Notes: generated from the letters alone by a model not told the origin. A stretch of 64,000 bases of DNA from Adiantum capillus-veneris (GCA_014529385.2 CM043950.1:157433545-157497544); one strand, 5' to 3'. Positions 21,026 to 32,105 are shown, numbered from the stretch's first letter. Made by a program: numbers and translations.

Positions 21026-21159
21026 CTGCTTACCCATTTGTGGAGCAATAACTGCATAGACACCTGAATCACTAACACTTTTCACCAATCTCTCTCTATC
21101 CCCTCCAGTTGTTCCCATAACAAAAGGGATGCCCCTTCTGATGTAAAATTCTGCATTGT
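21026..21159 (-). CDS. DAPB: DAPB exon: GTTGGDR segment
   Basis: The exon is 134 bp: two bases completing Asp, then 44 codons ending at a codon boundary. The acceptor is CAG at 21160-21162 and the donor is GTACTC. It reads NAEFYIRRGIPFVMGTTGG, then DRERL, then GVYAVIAPQMGKQ. This is the loop and strand region that is strongly conserved in plant DapB. Confidence 0.9.
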
Positions 21160-21279
21160 CTGAAATGTAAAAAAAAAACTTTGGCAGTTACAGAAAATAA
21201 CAGAATCATAAAATCTTTATTTGCTTGAGCTAAACCAGACCTAAATGCATCATCAAAATGTATTCGTAAGATTGCTAAC

Positions 21280-21517
21280 CATTTACAGCAGAAGGGAGAG
21301 TATAGTCCGCAATTATAACTCCAGGATACATTTCTATGACTTTGTCCAGAATTACTTCTTTCTCTGAAGCTTCATGCACATGTATGTGGACATCCTTAAC
21401 ATGAATTACATTTTGCTGCAACCCAGGACCAGTGAGGCAGAAAGGCACCAGCTGAAGGCCAGCTTCTACAACTGCCTCCGCTACTGCCCGACCCATTTTT
21501 CCAGAGCAATCATTAAC
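21280..21517 (-). CDS. DAPB: DAPB exon: nucleotide-binding N-terminal part
   Basis: The exon is 238 bp: 79 codons plus one base. The acceptor is CCAG at 21518-21521 and the donor is GTTAGC at 21274-21279. It begins VNDCSGKMGRAVAEAVVEAG, the dinucleotide-binding loop, and ends ADYTLPSAVN. The final G joins the next exon to give Asp, restoring the family's AVNDNAE. Where plant enzymes usually have NGC(T/S)GKMG this copy has NDC, so the first loop glycine is replaced by Asp. An alternative acceptor or a divergent paralogue is possible. The exon or exons that would encode the transit peptide were not found upstream. Confidence 0.88.
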
Positions 21518-21942
21518 CTGGCACAGTGATCATAAGATTCAGAACACTTTCCTTTTAAAAAGCCCCAACAATCCATGAACTCTCGTCTCCTTTAAGACCA
21601 CTTCTCTTAAAAAACAAGCCCATGCTCTCGTCTCCTATTGAGTATTTTTACAAAATACAATTAAAAATCTACCAACGTCATCTCTCGAGAAAGCACTAAA
21701 TAGATACTTAGCAGCAGCAGCTAACTTTGGCCCAAGGCAAGCCCTAGGACTACCATAGTATAGAATCACAATAATGCTCTCAGCCAACAGTCAAGCACAC
21801 CTTGAGAACAGGTTACCCTAAAAAACTCCTACTGAAGAAGTTGGAATAAGTTTCACGAAGGAACGAACAGTCATCCATAAGATCAAACCTAATTTAGAAA
21901 AGGCAAAACCTCTAAAAATACCCAAATACCTATTAGAGTTCA
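21518..21942 (-). other. DNA upstream of first DAPB exon seen, no gene recognised
   Basis: Begins with the acceptor CCAG of the exon at 21280-21517, so this is intron. No transit-peptide-like exon is visible. Confidence 0.6.
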
Positions 21943-22530
21943 GGCATCTCTCTGGATTAGTCCAATCGGTCCCAATTTCTCCCACAGGGACACGAGTTAG
22001 GGAGTGAGGGCTGTTTTGTGGCTGTGCCCGGCCAATGTGAGGTTGTTTTCTCATGTCGGGATATGTCTAGCCATGTATAGCCTTGGGTTTTGGCTCGGTT
22101 CCATGGCCATCTGTGCTCCTGCAAGCTAGGAGTGTTTTTCCCCAACCTTGGCACATATTTCCCTTGAGCCCTATGGGCCTCCAGCACTCTTTCCCATGTT
22201 CCTCCTATTTCTTCCCTATTTTCCGGGGTCATGGGGGCTGGAGGATTGGGTTAGGCAGCCAGCCTATGGGCCTATATATGAGCAGGGGGGGTAGCTCTTC
22301 AAAGCATAGTAGTAGAGCCCAGAGGGGGGCGTCATCCCTTGGGTGCCCCACGGAGGTTTGTAGGCAGATGCAGGGCAGCCAGCGTTTTGGCTTGAGATCA
22401 GCCCCAGCGTTTTTCATGAGCAGCAAGTGCAGTGCTTGGAGACCATCTCTACGGTACAGTGTTTCTGCAAGGCGGCCTCTCACGGGCCTTGTGATCATCC
22501 AGTGGCAAGGTTTCTCATCGCAGATCTAGG
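21943..22530. repeat. Dispersed repeat R1, copy 2
   Basis: Homologous to 1541-1980 in the same orientation, and longer. Near 22506-22545 it has AGATCTAG repeats. Short open frames inside are not supported as genes. Confidence 0.55.
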
Positions 22531-22569
22531 TCCAGATCTAGATCTAGCCAGGAGGAAGTGCACTAGATC

Positions 22570-23040
22570 TAAGAGCACACTTACCCAACACTTGCACAAA
22601 GCCGACAGTCACTGAACATTCACATCACATGCACATAGTTATCCCCATCAAGATTTCAAATGAGAATCATGATCATTGTAACTTATTTAGCAATCACATA
22701 CAAACCGCGTCGATCTCTTCACGAATGTCTTGGTGTACTAAATCTCGTTACTATCACATTCACATCACCCCTCGGGTGATTAGACAAAATGCTGCAATCA
22801 TTTCATCTTTTCGAAACGTACTCAAACAATGCACACATGAGAGAGCACATGTAACATATTCATTTTAGGAATTCCCATTTCAATATACATCTTTACATCA
22901 AGTCATTGAGCAGAATACTATCAACCTGTGAGTATCCCTGAAATCTCAAAAGAAACCAGTGACTTTATTCCCATCGAGGAAACCTATGACGAAGGAGTGA
23001 AGGGACTCCCCTCTTGTGCAGCTCGCACCGCATCAGATTC
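22570..23040 (-). pseudogene. Gypsy remnant L: 3' non-coding end
   Basis: It aligns block by block with the 3' region of F2 (51800-52300). Both have CGACAGTCAC, CAGTGACTTTA and CTCCCCTCTTGTGCA in the same order. No LTR follows at its lower end, so it is truncated there. It continues at 25030 across the solo LTR. Confidence 0.7.
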
Positions 23041-23181
23041 TGTCACAAACTGCTGACGTGCCAAAGCCCTCAAGAATGGAGCCAACTTACAGATGCCGGC
23101 CGAGGGGCCTAAACCCTAAGAAGAACAAGTAACAGAAGAAGAAGTCCTACCAACTTATGGGGACCCCGTCTGATGGGGCCC

Positions 23182-24458
23182 TGTCACGTGACACATCCAA
23201 CCCTATGTGTCCGTGGACAAGCTACAGCATGATCAGGGTTCAGCCATTCCAGTCAGTCTAGATTAGAAGTGATCTGGCACTTTTGTGAGTCTATTCGTAG
23301 ACAGTGCATGCCCAGTCACTTAGTGTAGATGTATATCCTCTGGTTGCACACAGCGTGATCATAAGCATTCCCATCAGAATCCATCAGAATCCTTCAGGGG
23401 AATTTTCTAGTGCATTTAGCCTATTTTACCTATTTTTGACATTTTTCACTTATTAATTTAAGTGACTTTCCAACAAAAGTAGGTAGGGCAATTTGGGTAA
23501 GAAAATATATAAGAAAACCAAAGTTAGCACTAAATGGCAGAAGAGGCACCAGGAGCCAAGCTCAACGGGCAACTTCTCAACAAGACAAAGACCTTGGCGG
23601 TTTCCCCCACCAAGCAAGAAGGACCCCCCTTAGCATTTTTGACAGAAGCATCTCAAGCTGGCGTTTTTGCATCATCACACTATCGCCAGAAGACCTCAAC
23701 CTATAGTTTTTTGCATCACCATCCATCGCCAGAAGAAGTCACACGCAAGCTAGCGTTTTCGACTTCAGCTTCTCTAGCGTTTTTGGTCCCAAATCAAATA
23801 TTTGCAGATCCCAGCATATGCAGCGTTTTTCCATAGCGATTTTCAGCAGACACAACCTCAGCAATGTAGCGTTTTCAGCAATGAAGCACTTGCATGTTCA
23901 GCCCTAAGGAGTAGCAGATTCAGCCCGGAAAGACCATCAGTTTTCAGCCTTTAGGAACCTCTGTTTTCAGCCCTAAACCTGCAGATTTTCAGCGACAAAG
24001 ACCCACAGAAAACAGCCCCCCAAATCAGCGTTTTGGACTAGTCGCAGATTTCAGCCCATAGCGTTTTTGGACAGCAGTAGAAAGATTGCAGATTTCAACC
24101 CTTAGGTCGATTTCGTCATCACCGTCGTCATTGTCGACATAGCCTAGACTTGCATCAGTCACATGCATTCAGTTTGTACCAGTTTGTGCAATCATAAGTA
24201 GACCACTCTTGCCGACGAGAGTGGGGCCTTCGGAGGAGGGTTTTACAACGTCTCTGGTGTCGTATTATTCTCTTCTCTCTCTATCTCTCAGTCTCATACA
24301 CTTGCACACACAGTGTCCATTCACTTTGTTTGTGATCATAGCATTCTCTCATTAAGAACGGAAGGCTCTACCTTCCATAAGAACAAAAGGAACCTTGAGC
24401 ACAGTTCGGAGCACTCATCTTGAGCAAAGCGCAAACATTCATTCCGCTGCACCTAACA
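23182..24458 (+). mobile_element. Solo LTR, family B (B1), nested in D2
   Basis: Starts with the palindrome TGTCACGTGACA and ends TGCACCTAACA. The flanks GGCCC (23177-23181) and AGCCC (24459-24463) form a TSD with one change. It carries many AGCGTTTTT and TTTCAGCC words between 23640 and 24110. Confidence 0.9.
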
Positions 24459-24517
24459 AGCCCCAAGTGACATAAAGGATTAAAATAAAGTTGGACCCTC
24501 ACACACAACGTAGAATC

Positions 24518-24660
24518 TGATGACGTGGCAGTTGTACAAAAACCCTAATTTTTACTAACTGATGACGTGGCAGGTGAACAGAAAACCTTGATTTTCGATT
24601 GATTGATGACGTGGCAAACTGTACGGATTTCCACGTTTTACGTTGACTGCTGACGTGGCA
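24518..24660 (+). promoter_or_regulatory. Four enhancer-like repeats in LTR D2
   Basis: TGACGTGGCA sites in repeats starting at 24518, 24560, 24604 and 24648, period 42-44 bp. This is one repeat more than in D1. Confidence 0.68.
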
Positions 24661-25029
24661 GTTGTACGGATCTCCGTGAATTACGTTGGGACCTTTTGGA
24701 CATTGCTTTTGGATCAGTTGCTTTTGAGTTTGAAGCTTTTCACTGTAATTGCTTTTCAGGCCAAGGGCCTTTAAATATGTGCTAAGGGCTCATTCTCTGG
24801 CATGCTTCCTGGAGAAGGTGCAGAGTCTGGAGTACCAGCTTGTACTGTGTTGAGGCAATATAAAGAAATACCGAAAGGGGCGCCAAGGTTTGGGGCCAAT
24901 ACTCTGTGGAGTGGAATTCCGTCACTTTGTGTCGTGTCGTCTCTCTCTCTCAATTCAATTGTTATTGAAGTGCTAAAAGTCTGTTCAATATGTTCTTTTC
25001 TATTGGCATGTGGTGACTGTCTTGTGACA

Positions 25030-25335
25030 GATTCAACCTGTTGATTCATCAAATAGTCGACCTTCACTGAATATCTTTGTGTCAGCTCAACTTTCATTTT
25101 CCTTTCCTTGTGAGCCAGTACCTGTTTTGGAACGAGAATCTCTTCTGTCTCTTCCACTTCTCGTTGCTCCTCTAGCTCTATGTCCACTGGCACTTCACCT
25201 TTGAAAGATCTCAATAGACTCACATGAAATGCATTGCGAGTCTTCCAAGTATCTCGTAACTTCAGCTTGAAGGATACATCGTTTATCTTTTCCTTTACTT
25301 GGAAGGGTTAGCTTTGGAACGAAGAGGATCACACC
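25030..25335 (-). pseudogene. Gypsy remnant L: integrase end and chromodomain start
   Basis: The minus strand reads NAFHVSLLRSFKGEVPVD, then ETEEILVPKQVLAHKERK, as at the end of chromovirus integrases. A small deletion removes the RYYG region near 25313. The rest of pol is absent. Confidence 0.8.
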
Positions 25336-26656
25336 ATCAAGAAACTCAATCTACTAAGAGTTGGAAGACCTAATAGGTCATCACTTGAGAATCATGTTTG
25401 CCAAAGAAGTAGTCAGGGTCCCGTAGCTACTCAAGCAGACTCCGTGAGAGCAAGCCGTATGTCCGCCACTCCTTAGCGTCTATCAAATCCAATACAATAT
25501 GCCAAACTCAATGCAAACTCGGAAGAACACATATACTCCCACTGTTGTAGCTTATTCGTTAGATCTTCATCAAAATTGTCTTTACCACTTGTGAATATAC
25601 CCACTCAACTGTGCAATCAATATCTAATGCACAACATGACACCAATACTCAAGGTGAGCGTAAAGGAACCACCTAGGGGACCTACAACATGCCTGTCAGA
25701 ATGGGCTGCCCCAAGGTTGGAGCTCTCCAAAGGGATATACCAGAGAAGCCTCCAAATGTTGCGTACCGTTAGGTAGAAACTAGATGTCCCCACCAATTTC
25801 CGACACTATGCGCACACCTATCATCCAAAGGATCTCAACATAAGCTGCTACCGGACATCAAGAATACTGTCCATAAGAGGTTGCAAACCTGTCCCACAAC
25901 TGGAGCTCACAAAAGGGCATAAGAATGACCAAATCTATAGTGCCACACTACCAATAATGAAGAGAGAACAATGAGATAGGAGTCGTCCACATTCCAACAA
26001 ACCAGTTGTCACGGTCGGCTAAGCATCAAGCACCACATGTTCCACCTCTAAACCTTATCGTTTGGAGTCCAATGATCAATCATCATGGCACTAGAGACAG
26101 AAGAATCCCCCTCTACCAAAAAGACAACTTCAACACATGCATTGAAACATGCATGTACTCTGCTACATATCGAATGAACAAGAGTCCACTAGAGCTAGAA
26201 CTGAAACTTCCATCCTCAGATGAAAAAGAAAAACTCAAAGAATATCCTTTGCTTCTGGGAGGAAAGAAACCCCCCTTTGTTATCCACTATCCACAACCTG
26301 GTACAAAAGCACAATTGAATCACCAACCTACTACTCCTCTGATAGATAGCTCCATCGACAAATCCAAGAAAGACTTGCAATTGCGGAAGGCACAGTCAAT
26401 TTGCCAATCCATCTCCTGAAGAAGCCATAGAAACATGCTCCAAAAGTGTAGGAGAATATCTTTTCTTTTTGGCCAAAAAAGGAGGTATATTCTATGTACA
26501 TATGAGACCTCTGGAGATGTCAATGGCCTATCACCCATAGGAAGTACAAAAGCGGGGTAACAATGTGTAGGCTATGTAAACATCAAGGTGTTCTATGAGA
26601 CAAATGTAAAATGAACGCATAATGATGAGGTCATGATCCCGATTGAAAAGAATTGA
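25336..26656. other. 1.3 kb with no recognised gene or repeat
   Basis: Short open frames only, the longest 137 codons at 26006-26419 with no family resemblance I can name. It could be decayed element DNA, as it lies between two gypsy remnants. Confidence 0.5.
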
Positions 26657-27094
26657 CTACATCACCCATGTGTGAAGAAAGACGCATCGATGCCGGTCCA
26701 CTGTCTTGAAGGAGCCGCAACTGAAGAATCCAATATCCCGCTGATTGTGAAGAGTATGCAGCAGCTCGGTCCAAATGGTTGTCCAGACACTTCTCTCAAA
26801 AGACAAGCTCGATGGTATTGTCTGCAACAAAAGTTTGACTCCATTCAAAGACTTATGGGACATACAAAGCAAGGTTTTAATATGCATGACGGCTCATTGA
26901 CCTATCCGACGGACAAGCCAATCTCCACCTCAATAGGGCAAGAGTCTTCTAGTGAAGAGAAAGAACCAAGGAAACTGGATGAAAGTTCATCAGAGGATTC
27001 TGGAGAAGTAAGGCAACCAGATGATAGTGCATCCAAGGGTTTCAAGAAAGCAAGGGAATCAGTTGATGGTTCATCAAAGAATTCCAACGATTGA
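26657..27094 (+). pseudogene. Gypsy remnant J: gag fragment
   Basis: It contains LMGHTKQGFNMHDGSLTYPT, which matches LMSHAKWGFAIHSGSLTYPT of F1 gag, followed by a Ser/Glu-rich tail. It is joined within about 110 bp to a chromodomain end, so most of pol is deleted. Confidence 0.72.
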
Positions 27095-27203
27095 GGAGCC
27101 AGTGGGAAGGGGAGACTAGCGGGGCTACCAACAAGTCACAGGGCACAAGAAAAGAACAGAAAAGTAAGCTAGGTCCACGGGATAATTTGGTCAAGGGTAC
27201 TCC

Positions 27204-27917
27204 TTGACCCTCGATGCAAAGTGGATGGAGGAGGAGAACATCGCAAATTCTCTTCAGTATGAGCTGTACCTTGAAGCTTTTGAAACATTGCCGGTGTCTT
27301 CGCCAAAAGTTATCGATCAGCAGGTTGAATCTGGTGCGGTGCGGACTGCACAAGAGGGGAGCCACTCCACTCCTTTGTCACAAATTGCCTAGATCAAATA
27401 AAGTCGCTAATTTCTCTTTGAGATTTTAGCATATTGACACGCTGATAGTATTTTGCGAAATGACTATGAAAATATCTCCATTAAATTGGAAATTTCCTTG
27501 GTCGAATTAAAGACATGTGCTCTTTCATGTGTGTGTTGTTAGAGACATGTAGAGAAAGATGAAATGTCTGCAACATTTTGTATGAGGAATGATCTCAACT
27601 TAGTGCACCTAGACATCTGTTAGAGATCAACGAGATCTGGATGTGATGGCTAAGTGAATGAGAATTGAATGAGATTCTAGTGCATCAAGATTTTATTTGG
27701 ATGAGATGACTTGATACTATTGTGAGTGCATCAAGAGTTCCGGAAGGATGAGATGGTTGCACAGATACTTGGGTGAGACTGCCTAGGTATGTAACTTTAG
27801 TGCATCAAGACACTCGTTACAGATAAGCGCGGTCTAGGTGTGATGGCTAATTTTGTCTAACTTGAGTTCTTTTGCAGAAATAATCGCGGACAATTACTCT
27901 TCTTTTAGAAGGAGGGA
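27204..27917 (+). pseudogene. Gypsy remnant J: chromodomain end and 3' region
   Basis: It reads TLDAKWMEEENIANS and ELYLEAFE, the chromodomain tail. About 500 bp of 3' non-coding DNA follow, then a purine tract AGAAGGAGGGA at 27907-27917 directly before the LTR. Confidence 0.78.
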
Positions 27918-28604
27918 TGTCACAAATTGCTGACGTGCCAAGCCATTGAAGACTCAAGAGGGTTAAGACTCCCTAGCCCTAACCCTAGCCAACTTGCAAA
28001 TCCCCACTGAGGAGCCTAAACCTAGCAGAAATAGAAGAAAATGAAGTCCTCACCACCTACAGATCCTCGTCGAGTGGTCCATTATTAAAATGGGTTAGGA
28101 TGAAAAATTATAACCCCCAACAGCTTATGGAACCCCGACCAATGGGACCTAAACATAAAGCACGCACACACACACACTACAAATTGCATGGACAAGAAGA
28201 TGTGGCATGTTGTACAGATGGCCTGCGAATTGTAAAAGAGCTAATGACATGGCGTTCCTGTACGGACAACCCCTGAAGCCACTAGCTTTTGGGACCAAAT
28301 GCTTTTAGACTCTATGCTTATCATGTAACTGCTTTTGGATGGCCAAGGGCCATTAAATATGAACCATCGGATATCTCTCTGGCATACCACCTACGGGAGA
28401 TGCACAGCAATGCCACCAGTGTTGTACCTCGTTGAAGCAATATAAAGAAATACTGAAAGGGGCACCACAGTTTGCAGCCAGTGCACTCTAGGGGTGGAAC
28501 TTCGTCTCTCTGTCTCACATGAAGTGTCTTTCAGCTGTTTGGAAGCACTTAAAGTCTATTCGATCTGTCCTTTTTTCATTGGCACGTGGTGCCGTTCTGT
28601 TGCA
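27918..28604 (+). repeat. Family D LTR (D3) shared by J and K
   Basis: Starts TGTCACAAATTGCTGACG and ends near GTTCTGTTGCA. It carries a decayed shared LTR box at 28447-28467 (two changes) and eroded enhancer repeats. It is the 3' LTR of J by its purine tract, and lies directly upstream of gag remnant K. Confidence 0.82.
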
Positions 28605-30068
28605 TCCATGATCAGGCATGGTTAGCAACAACTTTACTCCTGCTAATGAGCGCAGCACAGCTCTGAATACATGGCTTTTTGTCGCAGAAAGTTTATCTAC
28701 AAAAGAAAATGCATATAAATATAGAGAAGTCGTGCTTAAAGTTCCTGAGCACATATCTAATTTTCTGCAAGTGCACAAGTTCGCTTTGGGGCTAAAGAAA
28801 ACTTTACGTCCTCTGGTCCGAAAAGAAAAATGTAGCACATTGAAAGAGGCCATTGAACTTGCTTTAGTTCTAGAGGATGGCAAGAGGTTTTCTGGCCAGA
28901 GATCCTCCTAGATAGGGCCTAGTCAAACAAAAGCACAATCCAATCAGACAGAGGGCAAAGAGGGAAAAGAAACACATGTTGTCCAGCCTCTTTCTGGGAT
29001 TCAACGCAAACTCTCCCCTATGACTCTTAAAGCTTTCAATCGATCTGTGTTGACCCCACAAAAAAGGGAGAAGCCCACGAAAGAAGACCTATGTTATGGA
29101 TGTCTTGGACAATATAAATTCAAAGATTGCCCAAAGAAATCCAAGATGCATGTAGCTAATTTGGTTCTTAATCCAATGAATAAGGAAAGAGAACAAGAGG
29201 GAGAGGATTCTTAGTTTGATCCCAACATGGCAGTTACACTTGCCAAGAAGGTACCAAATTTACCAGATATAGGGCTAACACCTGGTGCACAGAAAGGGTA
29301 TCAGTTGCCAGATGGTGCATTGATAGTGATGCGCAAGAGTGTCAATGGACAACCTTTGCAAATGTTAAATAATTTGACACTGGTTCAACACATAATTTCA
29401 TAAGTTACCCGCTAGTCAAGAAGCTACAACTCCAAACACAGTATTCTGAATATAAGTATACTATGGAGTTAACTAATGGTAAGGGAACCAAATCAAGAAT
29501 CAACGAGTGGTTGATCTACCTCTCAAGTTTTGGTCTATGAGGAGAAACTGGATTTTAAGATCGCTCGCCTAGCACATTTTGACATGGTACTAGGTAAGCA
29601 GTGGCATATGCTAAGAAGAGGCCACTAATAGACTTTTCGACTTATGTCTACCAGTTTGAGTTTGATGGCAAGAAGGTGCTAACTTGCGGAGAGCCTGATT
29701 TTCGGAAAGCGAATCTTCTCAAAGCCACAAAGATGCTCAAAATTGAATGTATTTATGTTATATTTTGAGAATTTCTTGTGTACCTCCTATGGTGGACACG
29801 ACACAGAGTGGAGGTACAATAAAATTTGCTCATGATCTTTCTGAGAAGATGAAAACAAAATTTTCTTATGTTTTTAAATCTGAATTATCCTCTAGTTTGC
29901 CTCCGCACGCAAATGTGGAGCACAAGATAGAACTTGTACCAGGAGCATCTACAATCAACAATGAGTTTGAAGGAGGAGATCAAGGAGGTCAAGAAAGTTA
30001 TTGACGAGTATTTGAAGAAGGTATTGATTCAACCTACCTTCTCTCCATTTGTGTGGCCAGTTTTACTC
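28605..30068 (+). pseudogene. Gypsy remnant K: gag, protease and RT start
   Basis: Gag reads HKFALGLKKTLRPLVRKEK, then CSTLKEAIELALVLEDGKRF. A knuckle appears as CYGCLGQYKFKDC, with Tyr in place of His. Protease-like DNA follows. The RT start reads IELVPGAST and VKKVIDEYLKKVLIQPTFSP before it breaks off. No primer site is seen after the LTR. Confidence 0.78.
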
Positions 30069-30205
30069 ACATCAGCATGCTTGTGTAAAAATTGCCAGGT
30101 CAGCGCCTTCCCCTCTTCAATTATCCAACAGGCATGCCACGATCATCAAATTTGTGACAACAGCCATGAGGCACCCCTCTTCCTAGGGTTTTTCAAGGTT
30201 GGAGT
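30069..30205. other. Short unassigned stretch before element C
   Basis: No match recognised. It ends with GGAGT, the left TSD of element C, and the sequence resumes at 37330. Confidence 0.5.
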
Positions 30206-31388
30206 TGTAAGGTGCAGCGGATGTGAATGTTGAACTTTGCTCAAGATGAGTGCTCAGAACTGTGCTCAAGGGTTCCTTTTAGCTACGGAAGGGAGAGCCT
30301 TCCGTTCCTTTAGTGAGAGAGTGCAAATGATCACAAACAAAGTGGCAAACACTGTGAATGAAGGTGCTCAGACTGAGAGATAGAGAGAGAAGAATACGAC
30401 ACCAGGATGTTGTCAAACCCTCCTCCGAAAGCCCCACTCTCTATGGTGAGAGCGGTCTACTATTGATTGCACAAATCTCTACAATGCAATGGACTTGCCG
30501 ACAATGTCGACGATGATGAGGACCACGACGAGACGGACTGAAATCTGAAAATGCTAATGGCTGAAATCTGCAAATCTTTATCTGCTGAATTCTGACTCTA
30601 TGTCGATGACGACGACACGCTGAAAATGCAGCTGCTGAAATCTTCGTTTTCCGGACTGAATCTGCAAACTTCGGTGGATCTGACCATGCGGCAAGGATCT
30701 CTTGCGGGAGGTGAGATCTGCGAGGTTTGGGACTTGCGGTGCGGAGTCTGACTGCTGCAAATGCAAAATGTTGATGTAAGGGGTGTTCTACCGCTGGGAA
30801 TCTGCAAAAACGCTAAGGGTTCTGCTGCTCCCAAAAACGTCAGGGCTGATCTGTGATCTGTTGTCGCCGCCAGGCTGCTGCAAATGCAAAACGCTGGGCT
30901 GATTTGCAAAGCTGAAAACGCTCGGTTGGTTCTTGATGAAAACGCTAGGGTTGCTGCAGCAGAAAACGCTAGGAAAGTCTGCTCCAAAAACGCTAGGGAA
31001 GTCTTGTTGGGGAGTCTTGCTGAGAAGGTGCATGTTGAACACTCGGTTCCTGCTGCCTCTTCTGCCCAAAAGTGCTAGCGCTAGGGTTTCTTATATATCT
31101 GCTTAGGCCATTTGCCCTACCTAGTTCCCAACAAAAGTCACTTTAAAATAATAAGTGAAAAATGGCTAAAATAGAAAAAATAGGTTTTCTGCACTGTAGT
31201 ATGCTCCTGATGGAATCTGATGGTAATGCTGATGATCGTGTTGTGTGCAACCAAAGGATATGCATCTACTCTAAGTGTCTGGACATGCACGATCTGCGAA
31301 CAGACTCACAAAGATGCCAGAACACTTCCTAGGCTAGACTAACTAAACTGAATTGAACCCTTGTCATGAAGTAGCTTGTCCACGTACA
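30206..31388 (-). repeat. Element C 3' LTR (family B, truncated)
   Basis: On the plus strand it starts TGTAAGGTGCAGCGG. It matches the reverse complement of B2, but stops at CACGTACA where the other copies go on to the terminal CACGTGACA. Confidence 0.88.
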
Positions 31389-31499
31389 TTCTTTTCAATC
31401 TTCATTAGAAATGAGAGATGAAGAATGAATGACAATGAGAGAGTCACTCTTGGAATCGAAAGTGAAAGTATTAGCTGCCCAATCAATGAGAGGGTTATG

Positions 31500-32105
31500 C
31501 TAACGAAACCATTGAATGCCTAACAACATATCACATCCTAAAAGAGGAGAGACTACAAATTTTCTGTGGAAGGACACTTGTTGAACACTGAACAAAACAT
31601 CAAAGCACTCTTGCGAGATGAGAGAGTCCATACCGCGAGCGAAGCCCGACACCTTGAAAGGAGATGTCTTGCTAACCTCCAAGCAGGCTCTTTCGACAAG
31701 AGAGACACTAATCACATCATGCATATTGCCTAGGTCAAACAATATGGCAAAACGCTGACCCTTCACATGACCATAACACTTAATGAGAGACTCATCAATG
31801 GGAGGATCATGAGAAACTTGGGTCACACTCGTGTTCTCATTTATTGCTTTGACAGAGGAAGTGGGTTCAATGGATTCTTTAGATTCATTAGGTTCAAGCT
31901 TAGGACATGTTCTTTTTATGTGACCCTTGATGTGACAATAATAACAACGACCTTCCTTAGAATAAATGCTTTGTTCTTCCAACGTGATGTATCCTCCTAA
32001 AATTTCTTTTTCTGCCTTTTCATCTGGAGTGAGCTTAGGTTTAGCAATTGTGTTAGCTTTACCCTTAGGTTCATTGTTAGAGTTCTTTTCTGAGAGACTA
32101 GAGGA
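31500..32105 (-). pseudogene. Element C gag end (CCHC) and protease
   Basis: It reads CYYCHIKGHIKRTC, a complete CCHC knuckle, then GQRFAILFDLGNMHDVIS (protease, with DLGN at the active site) and PLLGCDMLLGIQWF. When the solo LTR is removed the frame continues upstream as a Ser-rich linker. Confidence 0.85.

Larger units (their letters stand above)
97..21517 (-). other. DAPB: Host gene span: 4-hydroxy-tetrahydrodipicolinate reductase (partial, five exons)
   Basis: Five exons on the minus strand join without frame breaks at GT-AG junctions into about 220 residues that read like plant DapB. This NAD(P)H-dependent enzyme reduces 4-hydroxy-tetrahydrodipicolinate in the plastid lysine pathway. 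Landmarks in order: a nucleotide-binding segment ending SGKMG, ADYTLPSAVN, PFVMGTTGGDRERL, APQMGKQVVAF, the catalytic-type ESHQSSKVDTSGTA, and GVPEEHLKGHAFH. The transit-peptide exon and the C-terminal end (the region after LTSPDG) are not seen, so both ends are missing. Intron lengths going downstream are 120, 878, 19,683 and 81 bp. No stop interrupts any exon, which supports a live gene. Identification rests on remembered family motifs, not a search. Confidence 0.88.
23041..25029 (+). mobile_element. Solo LTR, family D (D2), TSD GATTC, with nested LTR
   Basis: Starts TGTCACAAACTGCTGACG and ends CTTGTGACA, with GATTC at 23036-23040 and 25030-25034. A 1277-bp solo LTR of family B sits inside it. 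Without this, D2 is about 0.7 kb like D1. The shared LTR box is at 24865-24885. Confidence 0.92.

Noticed and set aside
22083-22529. 148-codon open frame
   Set aside because: Same dispersed repeat; no family match and not conserved in copy 1.
25336-26656. Host gene between the gypsy remnants
   Set aside because: No splice-consistent coding pattern or known motif could be found.
27918-28604. Solo LTR call for D3
   Set aside because: A purine tract and gypsy 3' DNA precede it and gag follows; no TSD at its ends.
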